DNA from: Anderseniella sp963700895
GTDB lineage: Bacteria; Pseudomonadota; Alphaproteobacteria; Rhizobiales; Aestuariivirgaceae
DNA length: 64,000 bases
Direction of reading: 5' to 3'
Assembly: GCA_963700895.1 (NCBI GenBank)
Contig: CAVOZI010000007.1
Coordinates: 1-64,000 of the forward strand
Positions 11,695 to 19,673 of this stretch are shown in pieces; position 1 is the first letter of the stretch; each line of letters starts with the position of its first letter. Position numbers and translations under genes: made by a program. The notes below the pieces were generated by a model, which did no database searches, had not been told where the DNA came from, and saw only the letters and a list, made by a program, of their open reading frames with translations.

Positions 11695-12264
11695 GTGCAC
11701 AGGCTGACAGCAGTTTCATTGGCGGCGGTGTGCGCGTGGATGACCGGCGGTGGCCTTCCGGCTGCCGCGCAGGGCACGTTTGCCGTGGTGGACCCGCCCG
11801 CCTGCACCAGCAATACGGGTGAACCGGTCGCCTTCGAGACCGTCGAGGGCAGGAGCGGCCTTGCCGCCGGCATGGCGCGCCGCGACGGTGAGGGCCGCCG
11901 GGTGGTGCTGCGCTCCAGCTTTTCAGCCGCGCCGCCCGCCTTCCAGCAGTTCATCGACCGGCACGAATGCGCCCATCACCAGACCGGCGATGTGGACATG
12001 CCGCATCCGCCACGCAACGGGCCGGAGCACCTGATGAACGAGGCGGTGGCCGATTGCATCGCCATCCTGCGGCTGCGTGACGAGGAGGGCTATGATGAGG
12101 CCCGGCTCAAGGAAGTGACCGCCGCGCTGACCGCGGACATGGTGCGAATCGGCTTTCCGGAGATCAGTGTCTCAAGCCGCATCAGCAATATTGAGGGCTG
12201 CTTCGCCAAAACTGGCGACGCCGCGCAGCTTATCGCCGCGCGGCTGCAGGAGAGAGGGCTGTAA
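11695..12264 (+). CDS. Secreted HExxH protein, putative metallopeptidase
   Basis: The 189-residue product starts at GTG with GGAGG upstream and has a signal peptide ending near PAAAQG. The mature part contains RHECAHH, a canonical HExxH zinc motif, and about 30 residues later NEAVADC, in which the glutamate could be the third ligand as in gluzincins. Three cysteines outside the signal peptide may form disulfides. Only the motif supports peptidase activity; no substrate can be named. It follows a small membrane protein in the same orientation. Confidence 0.6.
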   Translation: MHRLTAVSLAAVCAWMTGGGLPAAAQGTFAVVDPPACTSNTGEPVAFETVEGRSGLAAGMARRDGEGRRVVLRSSFSAAPPAFQQFIDRHECAHHQTGDVDMPHPPRNGPEHLMNEAVADCIAILRLRDEEGYDEARLKEVTAALTADMVRIGFPEISVSSRISNIEGCFAKTGDAAQLIAARLQERGL

Positions 12265-12289
12265 CAGGGCGGCCGGGGGCGGGGCGCGA

Positions 12290-12490
12290 TCAGCCCATCG
12301 GCACCGGCTGCTTGGGCCGGTACCAGCTCTTCTGGTGATGGAGGTGGGCCAGCAGGTTGTTGATTTCCTTGGCGCTTTCCACCGAATTGTCGCAGTCGGG
12401 CCGGGCCGTGCGGCTCATTTCGGCGCGCAAGGCATCTTCGATCATGGAAAGCTGCTTGGGGTTCAGGCGGAACGTCGGATTGTAGCTCAC
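12290..12490 (-). CDS. Small conserved-looking protein (66 residues)
   Basis: The product reads SYNPTFRLNPKQL near its start and is polar, with a central helix (SMIEDALRAEMSR) and a basic end. A GTG at 12490 with GGAG 11 bases upstream fits better than an ATG at 12550, which would add 20 residues. It is divergent from the 33-residue membrane protein, and a perfect palindrome lies about 90 bases upstream. No family was recognised. Confidence 0.45.
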   Translation of the reverse strand: MSYNPTFRLNPKQLSMIEDALRAEMSRTARPDCDNSVESAKEINNLLAHLHHQKSWYRPKQPVPMG

Positions 12491-12579
12491 GTCTCGTGTC
12501 TCCAAGAAGGTGGTCGTCAGGATTGCGAAGAATTTGGCCCGGTGGATCATGCAGGCAATGAATGCCGTGATGATCTGAG

Positions 12580-12595
12580 CGCATATTGATATGCG
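12580..12595. promoter_or_regulatory. Perfect palindrome, possible operator
   Basis: CGCATAT-TG-ATATGCG is a perfect 7-bp inverted repeat with a two-base centre in the non-coding region between two divergent small genes. Shorter CGCAC/GTGCG repeats follow at about 12627-12655. The binding protein is unknown. Confidence 0.35.
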
Positions 12596-12678
12596 TTTTC
12601 CTGATAGTCCATGACAATTTCTGTCGCACGTCGTGCGCGTTTTGCCGCACGGATTGTGCGTACGTGGAAATACGCATG

Positions 12679-12692
12679 TTGACCTGGATCAA
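12679..12692 (+). promoter_or_regulatory. FNR/FixK-type box
   Basis: TTGACCTGGATCAA fits the TTGA-N6-TCAA core of FNR, FnrL and FixK sites, differing from the full TTGAT-N4-ATCAA palindrome at one base. It lies 66 bases before the start of the 33-residue membrane protein, about where a class II activated promoter would place it. This suggests induction at low oxygen. Confidence 0.6.
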
Positions 12693-12757
12693 CGACGCCG
12701 TGGCCCGCTGTCGGGAAAACTGCAATCTGGTTGAAATTCCTCAAGGAGATGAGTGAG

Positions 12758-12859
12758 ATGACCGGTTATGAGCAGATGTATCTGGCGATGGTCGTGGTAG
12801 CGTTCGCCGCGTTCATGGCGACGCTGGCCATCCAGCAGCTGCGCAACGCCATCAAGTAG
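12758..12859 (+). CDS. 33-residue single-span membrane protein
   Basis: The product begins MTGYEQMYLAMVVVAFAAF and is almost entirely one hydrophobic helix, ending in a short basic tail (QQLRNAIK). AAGGAG lies 9 bases before the ATG; another ATG at 12749 is too close to that site. The FNR/FixK-type box upstream suggests microaerobic expression. Small proteins of this shape often sit in oxidase or transporter complexes, but no partner gene is adjacent. Confidence 0.55.
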   Translation: MTGYEQMYLAMVVVAFAAFMATLAIQQLRNAIK

Positions 12860-12874
12860 GCTTGCCCACGCCGT

Positions 12875-13225
12875 TCAGGCCACGATCACGTAGACCTTGC
12901 GCAGCGTCCGGGTGATGTCCCATCGCCCGGACCAGCCCTTTGGCAGCACCAGCACCGTGCCGGGCGCCAGGTCGCGCTTGCCGCCGTCCGCGTCGGTGAT
13001 GACGCCTGCGCCCGATACGATCGAGCAGATCTCGGTATTGGGCCGGTTTTCGATTGCCCAGCCGCCGGGCGTGCACTCCCATACGCCAGCCTCGATGCCA
13101 TTGCCTGAGTACATTTCGCGCACGGACATTTCCGGATGGCCGCTGTCGTGGCCGGCACGCAGGCCCGCCGGTTCGAGGGCGATGGTCTCGGCTTCGGCGA
13201 TGGAGGGGATCGGGGGCGGGGTCAT
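12875..13225 (-). CDS. Cupin domain protein
   Basis: The 116-residue protein is a single small beta-barrel of the cupin_3 (DUF861, EutQ-like) type. GVWECTPGGWAI and TEICSIVSGAGVITD mark the first cupin motif, and LAPGTVLVLPKGWSGRWDI marks the second. It is the last gene of a minus-strand group with an amidohydrolase and an EamA transporter, 24 bases behind the transporter. It may bind or isomerise the group's substrate, which is unknown. Confidence 0.8.
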   Translation of the reverse strand: MTPPPIPSIAEAETIALEPAGLRAGHDSGHPEMSVREMYSGNGIEAGVWECTPGGWAIENRPNTEICSIVSGAGVITDADGGKRDLAPGTVLVLPKGWSGRWDITRTLRKVYVIVA

Positions 13226-13249
13226 GGGCTGGGGTCCTTCCGGTCTGGT

Positions 13250-14272
13250 TCAGTTGGTTTGCGATGGTTGCGGCGCTGGCGCTGGCGCGGGCGCGCGCGG
13301 AACGAGCGTCCGCCGCCGCCGCCGGTCCAGCCACAGCATGGAAAGGCCTGCCGCGGCCACCATTGCGCCGCCGGCGATCGTCCAGCCGTCGGGCAGGTCG
13401 GCGAACAGCACCACGCCATAGGCGGTCGCCCACAGCATGGCGGAATATTCGAACGGCGCCACGAAATTCGCCTCGCCCAGCCGGTAGGCGGTGGCGAAGC
13501 CCACCATGGCTATCGCGGACAGCACGCCAGTTGAGGCCATCAGCGCCAGGTCGTCCGCCGGTGGCATCACCCAGCCCCGCGTCAGGAACGCCACGGACAG
13601 GTGCAGGCCGTCGCTTGAAAAGCCGCCCAGCGCAAACCCTGCAGCCAGCAAAAGCGCCAGCAACAGGTAGGCGAAGTTGCCCCAGAAGGCCAGAACGGGG
13701 CTCGGCACGGAGCCGCTGAGCGAGCGGGTGACCAGTTGGCCCACCGCGTAGCCGAAGGCTGAATAGAGCGCCAGCAGGGCGGCTGGCTCGAACACCGACG
13801 AGCCGGGACGGATCATCACCAGTACCCCGGCAAAACCGGCCGCGATGGCGAACCAGCGATAGGCCGGCACCACTTCACCCAGTACCGGGCCGGCCAGGGC
13901 GGCCACGAACAACGGCATGGTGAAATAGATCGCCACGCCCGAAGCCAGCGGCAGCGTGGCCACCGCCATGGCAAAGCCCATGTAGGCTGTACCCATGATC
14001 ACGCCCCGCGCGATGAGCAGCTTCCAGTCGCCACGCGCCACGGCGAGGCTGCCGGTCCGCCACAGGGCGAACGCCGCCAGCAGCGGCAATGCCACGCCGC
14101 AGCGCACCGCCAGCAGCTGGTGGATCGGGTATCCGCCGGAGAGGAACTTCACCACCGCGTCCATGGTCGACGCCAGCAGGATGGCGCCGCAGATGGACAT
14201 CACCGCAAGGCCCGGCCGGTCGTCGCGGACGGCGTTGGGCAGGGCGAGGCGGCTGGCGGAGCGGTGAACCAT
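13250..14272 (-). CDS. EamA (DMT) family transporter
   Basis: An inner-membrane protein of 340 residues with about ten hydrophobic segments arranged as two EamA repeats. LASTMDAVVKFLSG and YPIHQLLAVRCG in the first repeat and FVAPFEYSAMLWA in the second are typical. The C-terminal end is basic and proline-rich. It lies 21 bases behind the amidohydrolase, so import or export of that enzyme's substrate or product is likely. A related EamA gene lies at 19674-20657. Confidence 0.88.
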   Translation of the reverse strand: MVHRSASRLALPNAVRDDRPGLAVMSICGAILLASTMDAVVKFLSGGYPIHQLLAVRCGVALPLLAAFALWRTGSLAVARGDWKLLIARGVIMGTAYMGFAMAVATLPLASGVAIYFTMPLFVAALAGPVLGEVVPAYRWFAIAAGFAGVLVMIRPGSSVFEPAALLALYSAFGYAVGQLVTRSLSGSVPSPVLAFWGNFAYLLLALLLAAGFALGGFSSDGLHLSVAFLTRGWVMPPADDLALMASTGVLSAIAMVGFATAYRLGEANFVAPFEYSAMLWATAYGVVLFADLPDGWTIAGGAMVAAAGLSMLWLDRRRRRTLVPRAPAPAPAPQPSQTN

Positions 14273-14293
14273 GCGGGTGCTTTCGGGTGCGGG

Positions 14294-15436
14294 TCAGGCC
14301 GGATGCCACCAGCGCCCGGCGAGCACCACGCCGCGGGCGTTGATTTTCCTGTCGCCGATGACGTGCTCGCCCGTCACGTCCACATAATCGAAGGCCCCGT
14401 CATCGACCGACAGGATGGATGCATCGCCTGCGCTGCCGGGCTTGAAGGTGCCAAGTTCCGGGCGCGACAGGGCACGGGCGGCATTCTCGGTGCTGGTGCG
14501 GATGACTTCCTTCAGCGGCACGCCGAGGCAGAGGAACTTGGACAGCGTGGTGACCTGGTCGAAGGCCGGGCCGTTGATGCACAGGGCGTGGACGTCAGAG
14601 GAAATGGTGTCGGGCATGAAACCCGCCTCCAGCATGGCCCGCGCCGTCTTGAACGAGAACGAGCCCATGCCGTGGCCAATGTCGAACAGCACGCCGCGCT
14701 GGCGCGCCGCCAGCACTTCAGGGCGCACCTTGCCTTCGGGCGTGACGGGCGAGTTGGGGAAGGGGCGGAAGCAGTGGGTGAGGACATCGCCGGAGCGCAG
14801 GCGGGACACCACTTCGGCATAGGATGGCGGCGGCTCATCGATGTGCACCATCAGCGGCATGGATGCTTCTTCCGCCACCTGGACGGCATGCTCGAACGGC
14901 GCCATGCCGTGGATGCCCGAGGCGTGACGGCCAAGCCGCACCTTGATGCCGATGATGACGTCGCGGTTGGCGTTTGCCACTTCGACTGCGGTTTCCGGGT
15001 CCATCAGGGCAAGGTTCTCGCTCTCGCCTACCATGATGCGGCTGGAAAAGCCGAAAATGCCGGCGTGCGAAATGTGCAGGTAGGCGAGGATCCGCACTGC
15101 GCTGGGTTCAATCACGTGCTTGCGGAAGCCGGCGAAGTTGCCTGGGCCAGCAGAACCCGTGTCGACGGCGGTGGTGACCGCACTCATGCGGCAGAAATCC
15201 TCCGCGTCGATGCCCAGCGACGTGCCGCCCCAGTAGACGTGGGTATGCATGTCGATCAGGCCCGGCGTCACCACTTTGCCAGAGACGTCGCGCACGTCAG
15301 TTGCCCCGGCCGTGTCGAGTGACTTCGCAATGGCGGCCACCTTGCCGCCGGCGAAGGCGACGTCCATCACCGCATCGATGTTCTGCGCGGGATCGATGAC
15401 GTGCCCGCCCTTGAGCATGAGGTCGTAAGCGGCCAT
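14294..15436 (-). CDS. Amidohydrolase/deacetylase family metallohydrolase
   Basis: A 380-residue TIM-barrel metalloenzyme. GLIDMHTHVYWG carries the HxH metal pair, IIGIKVRLGRH a lysine that could be carboxylated, and SSDVHAL the late metal-binding aspartate; DIGHGMGSF is also characteristic. It belongs with the dihydroorotase/dihydropyrimidinase-like deacetylases whose substrates are often cyclic amides or N-acyl compounds. GGAGG lies 9 bases before the ATG at 15436. It heads a three-gene unit with a transporter and a cupin. Confidence 0.88.
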   Translation of the reverse strand: MAAYDLMLKGGHVIDPAQNIDAVMDVAFAGGKVAAIAKSLDTAGATDVRDVSGKVVTPGLIDMHTHVYWGGTSLGIDAEDFCRMSAVTTAVDTGSAGPGNFAGFRKHVIEPSAVRILAYLHISHAGIFGFSSRIMVGESENLALMDPETAVEVANANRDVIIGIKVRLGRHASGIHGMAPFEHAVQVAEEASMPLMVHIDEPPPSYAEVVSRLRSGDVLTHCFRPFPNSPVTPEGKVRPEVLAARQRGVLFDIGHGMGSFSFKTARAMLEAGFMPDTISSDVHALCINGPAFDQVTTLSKFLCLGVPLKEVIRTSTENAARALSRPELGTFKPGSAGDASILSVDDGAFDYVDVTGEHVIGDRKINARGVVLAGRWWHPA

Positions 15437-15627
15437 GCGGCGTTGCCTCCATTTTTGCCGTTGATGGTGCATGTCGCAACGGCTGGCGGCAAGCGGCTTT
15501 GCGGCATGGGCGGCATGCGCGGAGGCAAGGCCTGGCCATACATGATGCTTGCGCCTGGCTGCACGTCATGGTGCAATAACCAAGCCGATTGCGTGTGCCA
15601 CGCGCAACCAGTCAGGGACACGATGCG

Positions 15628-16002
15628 ATGGCCAATCCGGTCGAAGCAGCAGCTTTTGTCTCAGTAGGGCGCGCCTGTGGGTTCGCCGGTCTGGCTGTTC
15701 TGTGCGTGGTGCTGGGCTTGAGCTATGAGCCTGCCCTGGCGGCGAGGACGGGCGGCTTCATGTCCCTCGCCATCTGCCTGATCCTGCTGTTACGCGCCTG
15801 GCGCGTGCACCGGCAGCCCTACAAGCGCACCGAGACCTGGCTGATCCTTCGCAAGGATGACCGGCCGCGCGCCGAGGTTGCACAGCGCCTCGTCAGCTCG
15901 GCGCTCAAGGAAGCCTACCTGTTCTTCGCCCAGAAGGCGTCTGTCATTACCATGCTGTTTGCCGGCATGTCGGTCATGTTCCAGCTGGGGCAAATGGCCT
16001 GA
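15628..16002 (+). CDS. Small membrane protein of unknown function
   Basis: The 124-residue product has two hydrophobic spans near residues 10-50, a basic loop (RAWRVHRQPYKRTETW) and a third span near the C-terminus (SVITMLFAGMSVMFQL). The ATG at 15628 was preferred over an upstream start because the hydrophobic domain begins soon after. Its 3' end overlaps the convergent ferritin-like gene by 29 bases. I do not recognise the family with certainty. Confidence 0.6.
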   Translation: MANPVEAAAFVSVGRACGFAGLAVLCVVLGLSYEPALAARTGGFMSLAICLILLLRAWRVHRQPYKRTETWLILRKDDRPRAEVAQRLVSSALKEAYLFFAQKASVITMLFAGMSVMFQLGQMA

Positions 16003-16495
16003 CCGGCGGAGGGCTGGGGGCCTCCAGCATGGCCAGCACCGGATCGGCGGAGTGTGCATCGTCGCCGGCAAGCTCTCGCTCGCAGAACTCCAGCGTGACC
16101 GCTTCGTGCCGTGTCAGCCGAGCCAGCACGGCGGCGTCCTCACCGGAAAGCGCGGCCTTACGTTCCAGATCGGCATAGTCGTCGATCAGGTCGGGCAGAT
16201 CAGCCATGAACGCCTCGATCATCTCGAGCCAGGGCAGGCCGATGATGGCGCGGGCTTCCCTCAAGCCGTCCTGCCGGGATTGCTCCTGCTCGGCGGTGTC
16301 GCCGCCAAGCCGCTGCAGCAGGCCCGCCGTGTGGGCCTTGGTCTCGGCTTCGAGCTGGGTAAGCACCTGCCACTTCCACCGTCGGACGGGGTCGGTCTGG
16401 GCGTCCGCCATAGCGGCGTACATGGCAAGGCCGAACACCTCACCCTGGTAGGCCTCCTCGATGCGGGCGAGAATTTCCGGGGACACGACGCTCAT
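15974..16495 (-). CDS. Probable ferritin-like helical protein
   Basis: A 173-residue, almost all-helical protein. EEAYQGEVFGLAMY, then EAETKAHTAGLL, and later RHEAVTLEFCERE space glutamates and histidines as in diiron four-helix bundles of the ferritin-like superfamily. The iron-binding role is inferred from spacing only. It starts 4 bases after the cation-efflux gene and so is cotranscribed with it, which fits a metal-related role. Confidence 0.55.
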   Translation of the reverse strand: MSVVSPEILARIEEAYQGEVFGLAMYAAMADAQTDPVRRWKWQVLTQLEAETKAHTAGLLQRLGGDTAEQEQSRQDGLREARAIIGLPWLEMIEAFMADLPDLIDDYADLERKAALSGEDAAVLARLTRHEAVTLEFCERELAGDDAHSADPVLAMLEAPSPPPVRPFAPAGT

Positions 16496-16499
16496 GGGC

Positions 16500-17405
16500 T
16501 CACACCACGATGACACCCTTGTGCTTGGCCTTGTTTTCAGGCTCGACGTGGATGGTCACCCGTGCGTCCGGCACTTCCTTCTTTATCGCCGCCTCGATGC
16601 GGTCGCAGATGTCGTGCGCCTCGGACACCGTGGTCTGGCCGTCGATGACCAGGTGGAAGTCGATGAAGGTGGCGGGACCGGCATGGCGGGTGCGCAGGTC
16701 ATGGGCCTCGATCGCGCCGGTGGCCTTGTCAGAAATGATGGCGCGGATGGAGGTGAGCGTGTCTTCCGGCACCGCCTCGTCCATCAGCCCCGACAACGAC
16801 TGGCTCATCACCTTCCAGCCCGACCACAGGATGTTGAGCGCGACGAGGCCCGCCAGCAGCGGGTCCAGCACATGCCAGCCGGTGATGATGGCCAGCAGCA
16901 CGCCGAAGGTGACGCCCACCGACGAGATCACGTCCGACAACAAGTGCTTGCCGTCGGCAACAAGGGCGGGCGAGCGCAGCTTGCGGCCGCGCGAGATCAG
17001 CACCCAGCACCAGAAGCCGTTGACCACGCTGGCGAGCCAGTTGACCAACAGACCCTCGACCGGCGCATCCAGCGGGCGCGGGTTCTGAAAGGCCTGCCAC
17101 GCCTCGTGGAAGATCACCAGCGCGGCGACGATGATCATCGCGCCTTCCAGCACGGCAGAGAAGAACTCCGCCTTGTGGTGGCCGTAAGGGTGGCGCTCGT
17201 CGGCCGGTTGCGCGGCATAGTAGACCGCGATCAGCGCGGCGATGGCGGCGGCTACGTTGACGATGCTCTCCAGCGCGTCGGAGAACAGCGCCACCGAACC
17301 GGTCATCCACCAGGCAAGCAGCTTGATGGCGAGCACGATCAGGCCGACGGCAATGCTGCCGGCGGCGAGCTTCATGCTGCTGGAAAATCCGTGAACGGCG
17401 CTCAT
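16500..17405 (-). CDS. Cation diffusion facilitator family transporter
   Basis: This 301-residue inner-membrane transporter probably exports divalent metal ions in exchange for protons. FSDALESIVN in helix 2 and GKHLLSDVISS in helix 5 carry the acidic and histidine metal-site residues, HPYGHHKAEF is the conserved cytosolic loop, and a C-terminal ferredoxin-like domain (VSEAHDICDRIE, VTIHVEPE) follows. It begins 7 bases behind the SHMT-like gene and is followed closely by a ferritin-like gene. The ion is not clear from sequence. Confidence 0.9.
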   Translation of the reverse strand: MSAVHGFSSSMKLAAGSIAVGLIVLAIKLLAWWMTGSVALFSDALESIVNVAAAIAALIAVYYAAQPADERHPYGHHKAEFFSAVLEGAMIIVAALVIFHEAWQAFQNPRPLDAPVEGLLVNWLASVVNGFWCWVLISRGRKLRSPALVADGKHLLSDVISSVGVTFGVLLAIITGWHVLDPLLAGLVALNILWSGWKVMSQSLSGLMDEAVPEDTLTSIRAIISDKATGAIEAHDLRTRHAGPATFIDFHLVIDGQTTVSEAHDICDRIEAAIKKEVPDARVTIHVEPENKAKHKGVIVV

Positions 17406-17412
17406 GCCGCCC

Positions 17413-18736
17413 TTATGCGCGGATGTAGTGCAGTTTGTCGAACGTCTTTCGCCAGTTGCCCACCTCTTCCGCCAGCGAGGCCGGGTCGTTGGTGGTCAGC
17501 GCGCGGGCAATCAGATTGGCCAGGCGCGGCGCGTCGGAGGGTTTGACGCCCCAGCGCACCAGTTCAGGCGTGCCGATGCGAAGGCCGTTCATGTCACCCG
17601 CCACCGGTTCCACCGGCAGGCCGATGCCGCAGGCGAGGAAGCCTGCCTTGCGCAAGGTTTTGGATGCAGCCTGTCCGCCGCCGAACCGCGCTGCGGCAAT
17701 GGCGAACTGGTGCGAGCGGGTGAAGCCCGTGGTCTTGCCGAACACGGGCAGCTCCTCATGGTCGAGCGCGTCGGCCAGCGCGCGGGCAAGTTTCACCATG
17801 GAGGCGGCATAGTCGCGCCCGTGCTCGCGCCAGTCGAGCAGCGTAACGGCCAGCGCGGCCGACTTGGCGGCGTCGAAATTGGCAGTCATGCCGGGAAAGG
17901 CGATGTGGTCGAGGCGTTCGGCGATGGTGGCGTCGTTGGTAACGATGAGCCCGCCGGCCGGCCCGCCCAGCGACTTGTAGGTGCTCATGGTCATCAGGTG
18001 CGCGCCTTCGGCAAGCGGGTTGGGCCACGCGCCGCCGGCGATGATGCCGCACTGGTGGGCGGCGTCGAACAGCACGTGCGCGCCAACCTCGTCCGCGATG
18101 GCGCGGATGGCGGCGACCGGGTGCGGCTCGAGGTTGAGGCTGCCGCCGATGGTGATGAGCTTCGGCTTAATCTCGCGGGCGAGTCTCGGCCAGCCTGTCA
18201 ACGTCAACCGTATAGCCGTCCGCCGCGACCGGGGCATGGTGGATTTGCAAGCCGTAAAGCCCGGCGCACCCGGCGTCATGGTGGGTGACGTGGCCGCCGA
18301 TGGAACCGGGCGGGGCGATGATGGCGTCGCCCGGCTTCGTCAGCGCCATGAAGCCGTAAAGGTTGGCGATGGCGCCCGATGGCACGCGGATTTCGGCGTA
18401 CCTCGCGTTGAAGACCTCGGCTGCAAGTTCGGCGCAGATCACCTCGATCTCTTCGATCGCTTCAAGGCCCATCTCGTACTTGTCGCCCGGATAGCCGAGC
18501 GAGGGCCGCGACCCGATGCCCGACGCCAGCATGGCTTCGGCGCGCGGGTTCATCACGTTGGTGGCGGGGTTGAGGTTGAAACAGTCGCGCTCGTGGATCT
18601 GGCGGTTTGCGTCCACCAGCGTATCGAGCCGGGCGGCGATGGCCGTGTTGCTGCCGCGCGCGGCCTCGTCGGCATAGCGCTGGACGAGGGTTTCGCAGTC
18701 GGCGGGAACCCAGGGACGGGGCGAGAGTGTGGGCAT
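17413..18736 (-). pseudogene. SHMT-like PLP enzyme, frameshifted
   Basis: The fold and motifs are those of serine hydroxymethyltransferase: SRPSLGYPGDKYE, HVLFDAAHQCG and the PLP-lysine site TYKSLGGPAGG. The first frame runs from 18736 to about 18182 and stops; homology resumes one frame over. Removing one base at GAGACTCGCC (around 18181-18188) joins AE to LAREIKPKL and gives a 440-residue protein. The lysine motif differs from housekeeping GlyA (THKTLRGP), so it is probably a paralogue with another substrate. It leads the unit with the cation transporter. Either a real lesion or a sequence error is possible. Confidence 0.75.
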
Positions 18737-18967
18737 GGCGGCAATGCTTTCGGCTGCATGTTCCGGGACGGCTGGAGTCAACCGCTTACCAAGCTTTGGC
18801 TCAAACGGGAAGGTGGGGTAGGCAGGGCCTGCATTGCGTCAGCTCCAAGAAAGGGCTTAACGCCTCTTAATTACCCGGATCACCAACCTGCTAACATGAC
18901 CGCCATCGTCAGCCACAAAACGTTGACATCGCACTACAATCACCAGAAGAAACGGTGGAGGTCTTCA

Positions 18968-19132
18968 ATGCTTTATTGGGCACTCGTATTTCTCATCGTC
19001 GCGCTGATCGCCGGCGTTTTCGGCTTTGGCGGCATCGCCGGAGCTTCTGCAACGATCGCGCAGGTATTGTTTTTCATATTCCTGATCGCGCTGGCTGTCT
19101 CGCTCGTTGCCCATGTTTCACGCCGGTCGTGA
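18968..19132 (+). CDS. DUF1328 small membrane protein
   Basis: The 54-residue product matches the DUF1328 (YtjA-like) family: two hydrophobic helices, starting MLYWALVFLIVALIAG, then FGFGGIA and a second helix ending VAHVSRR. GGAGG is 8 bases before the ATG. Members are widespread, often stress-linked, and without a known function. A strong hairpin follows the gene. Confidence 0.88.
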   Translation: MLYWALVFLIVALIAGVFGFGGIAGASATIAQVLFFIFLIALAVSLVAHVSRRS

Positions 19133-19174
19133 GGCTTTCGCGCCTAACTGAACACGTAAATTGCCAGATTTTCA

Positions 19175-19213
19175 GCCTCACCGGGCGCATCCTTTGGATG
19201 CGCCCGGTGAGGC
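19175..19213. terminator. 18-bp perfect hairpin after DUF1328
   Basis: A perfect inverted repeat, 19175-19192 against 19196-19213, with a TTT loop. It lies 42 bases after the DUF1328 stop and also downstream of the convergent small gene at 19267. There is no U-tract on either side, so it may act bidirectionally or as a 3' stabiliser. Confidence 0.6.
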
Positions 19214-19266
19214 ACACCACATATGGTTTGACTAAGCTCCCGGCGTGGCGGGTGAAGACCAGAAGA

Positions 19267-19512
19267 TCAGATATTCCAGGTTCGTGCGGCCGGTCTGTTC
19301 TGGCCTATGGATGGCTGTGCATCTGCGAAGCCTGATCTTGCGTTGCCGTGGGTGTTCTGACCAGGCCAGGGACCGGCGGGGTTCTTGTAGATGACGGTGT
19401 AGTGAGGCGTGGTACCGTATCGGTCGGTAGACATGGCTATGCTGCCCACCACCACGCTCACAAAGGCAATCACGGTTCCCAGAAAAAGAATGTTTGTTTT
19501 GCTTTTCAGCAT
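19267..19512 (-). CDS. Small membrane-anchored protein, doubtful
   Basis: The 81-residue frame begins with one hydrophobic helix (ILFLGTVIAFVSVVVG) followed by a polar, asparagine- and proline-rich tail. No good ribosome-binding site precedes the ATG and I recognise no family. The helix at the N-terminus and its place before a shared hairpin are the only support. Confidence 0.35.
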   Translation of the reverse strand: MLKSKTNILFLGTVIAFVSVVVGSIAMSTDRYGTTPHYTVIYKNPAGPWPGQNTHGNARSGFADAQPSIGQNRPAARTWNI

Positions 19513-19673
19513 GCAGGATTAACGTTCTAAGTGGACGCAAGTTCCCGTTGCCGCTTTCGGAGATCCTTCTGGCGTTATGTTGGAAGGCCATTTTAACCGG
19601 GTCGCAAACGGACTTTCAGCAATCTGCATTCACGCCAGCTATCTGCGTCTGCCGGCTGTGCGGCCTGGCAGTC

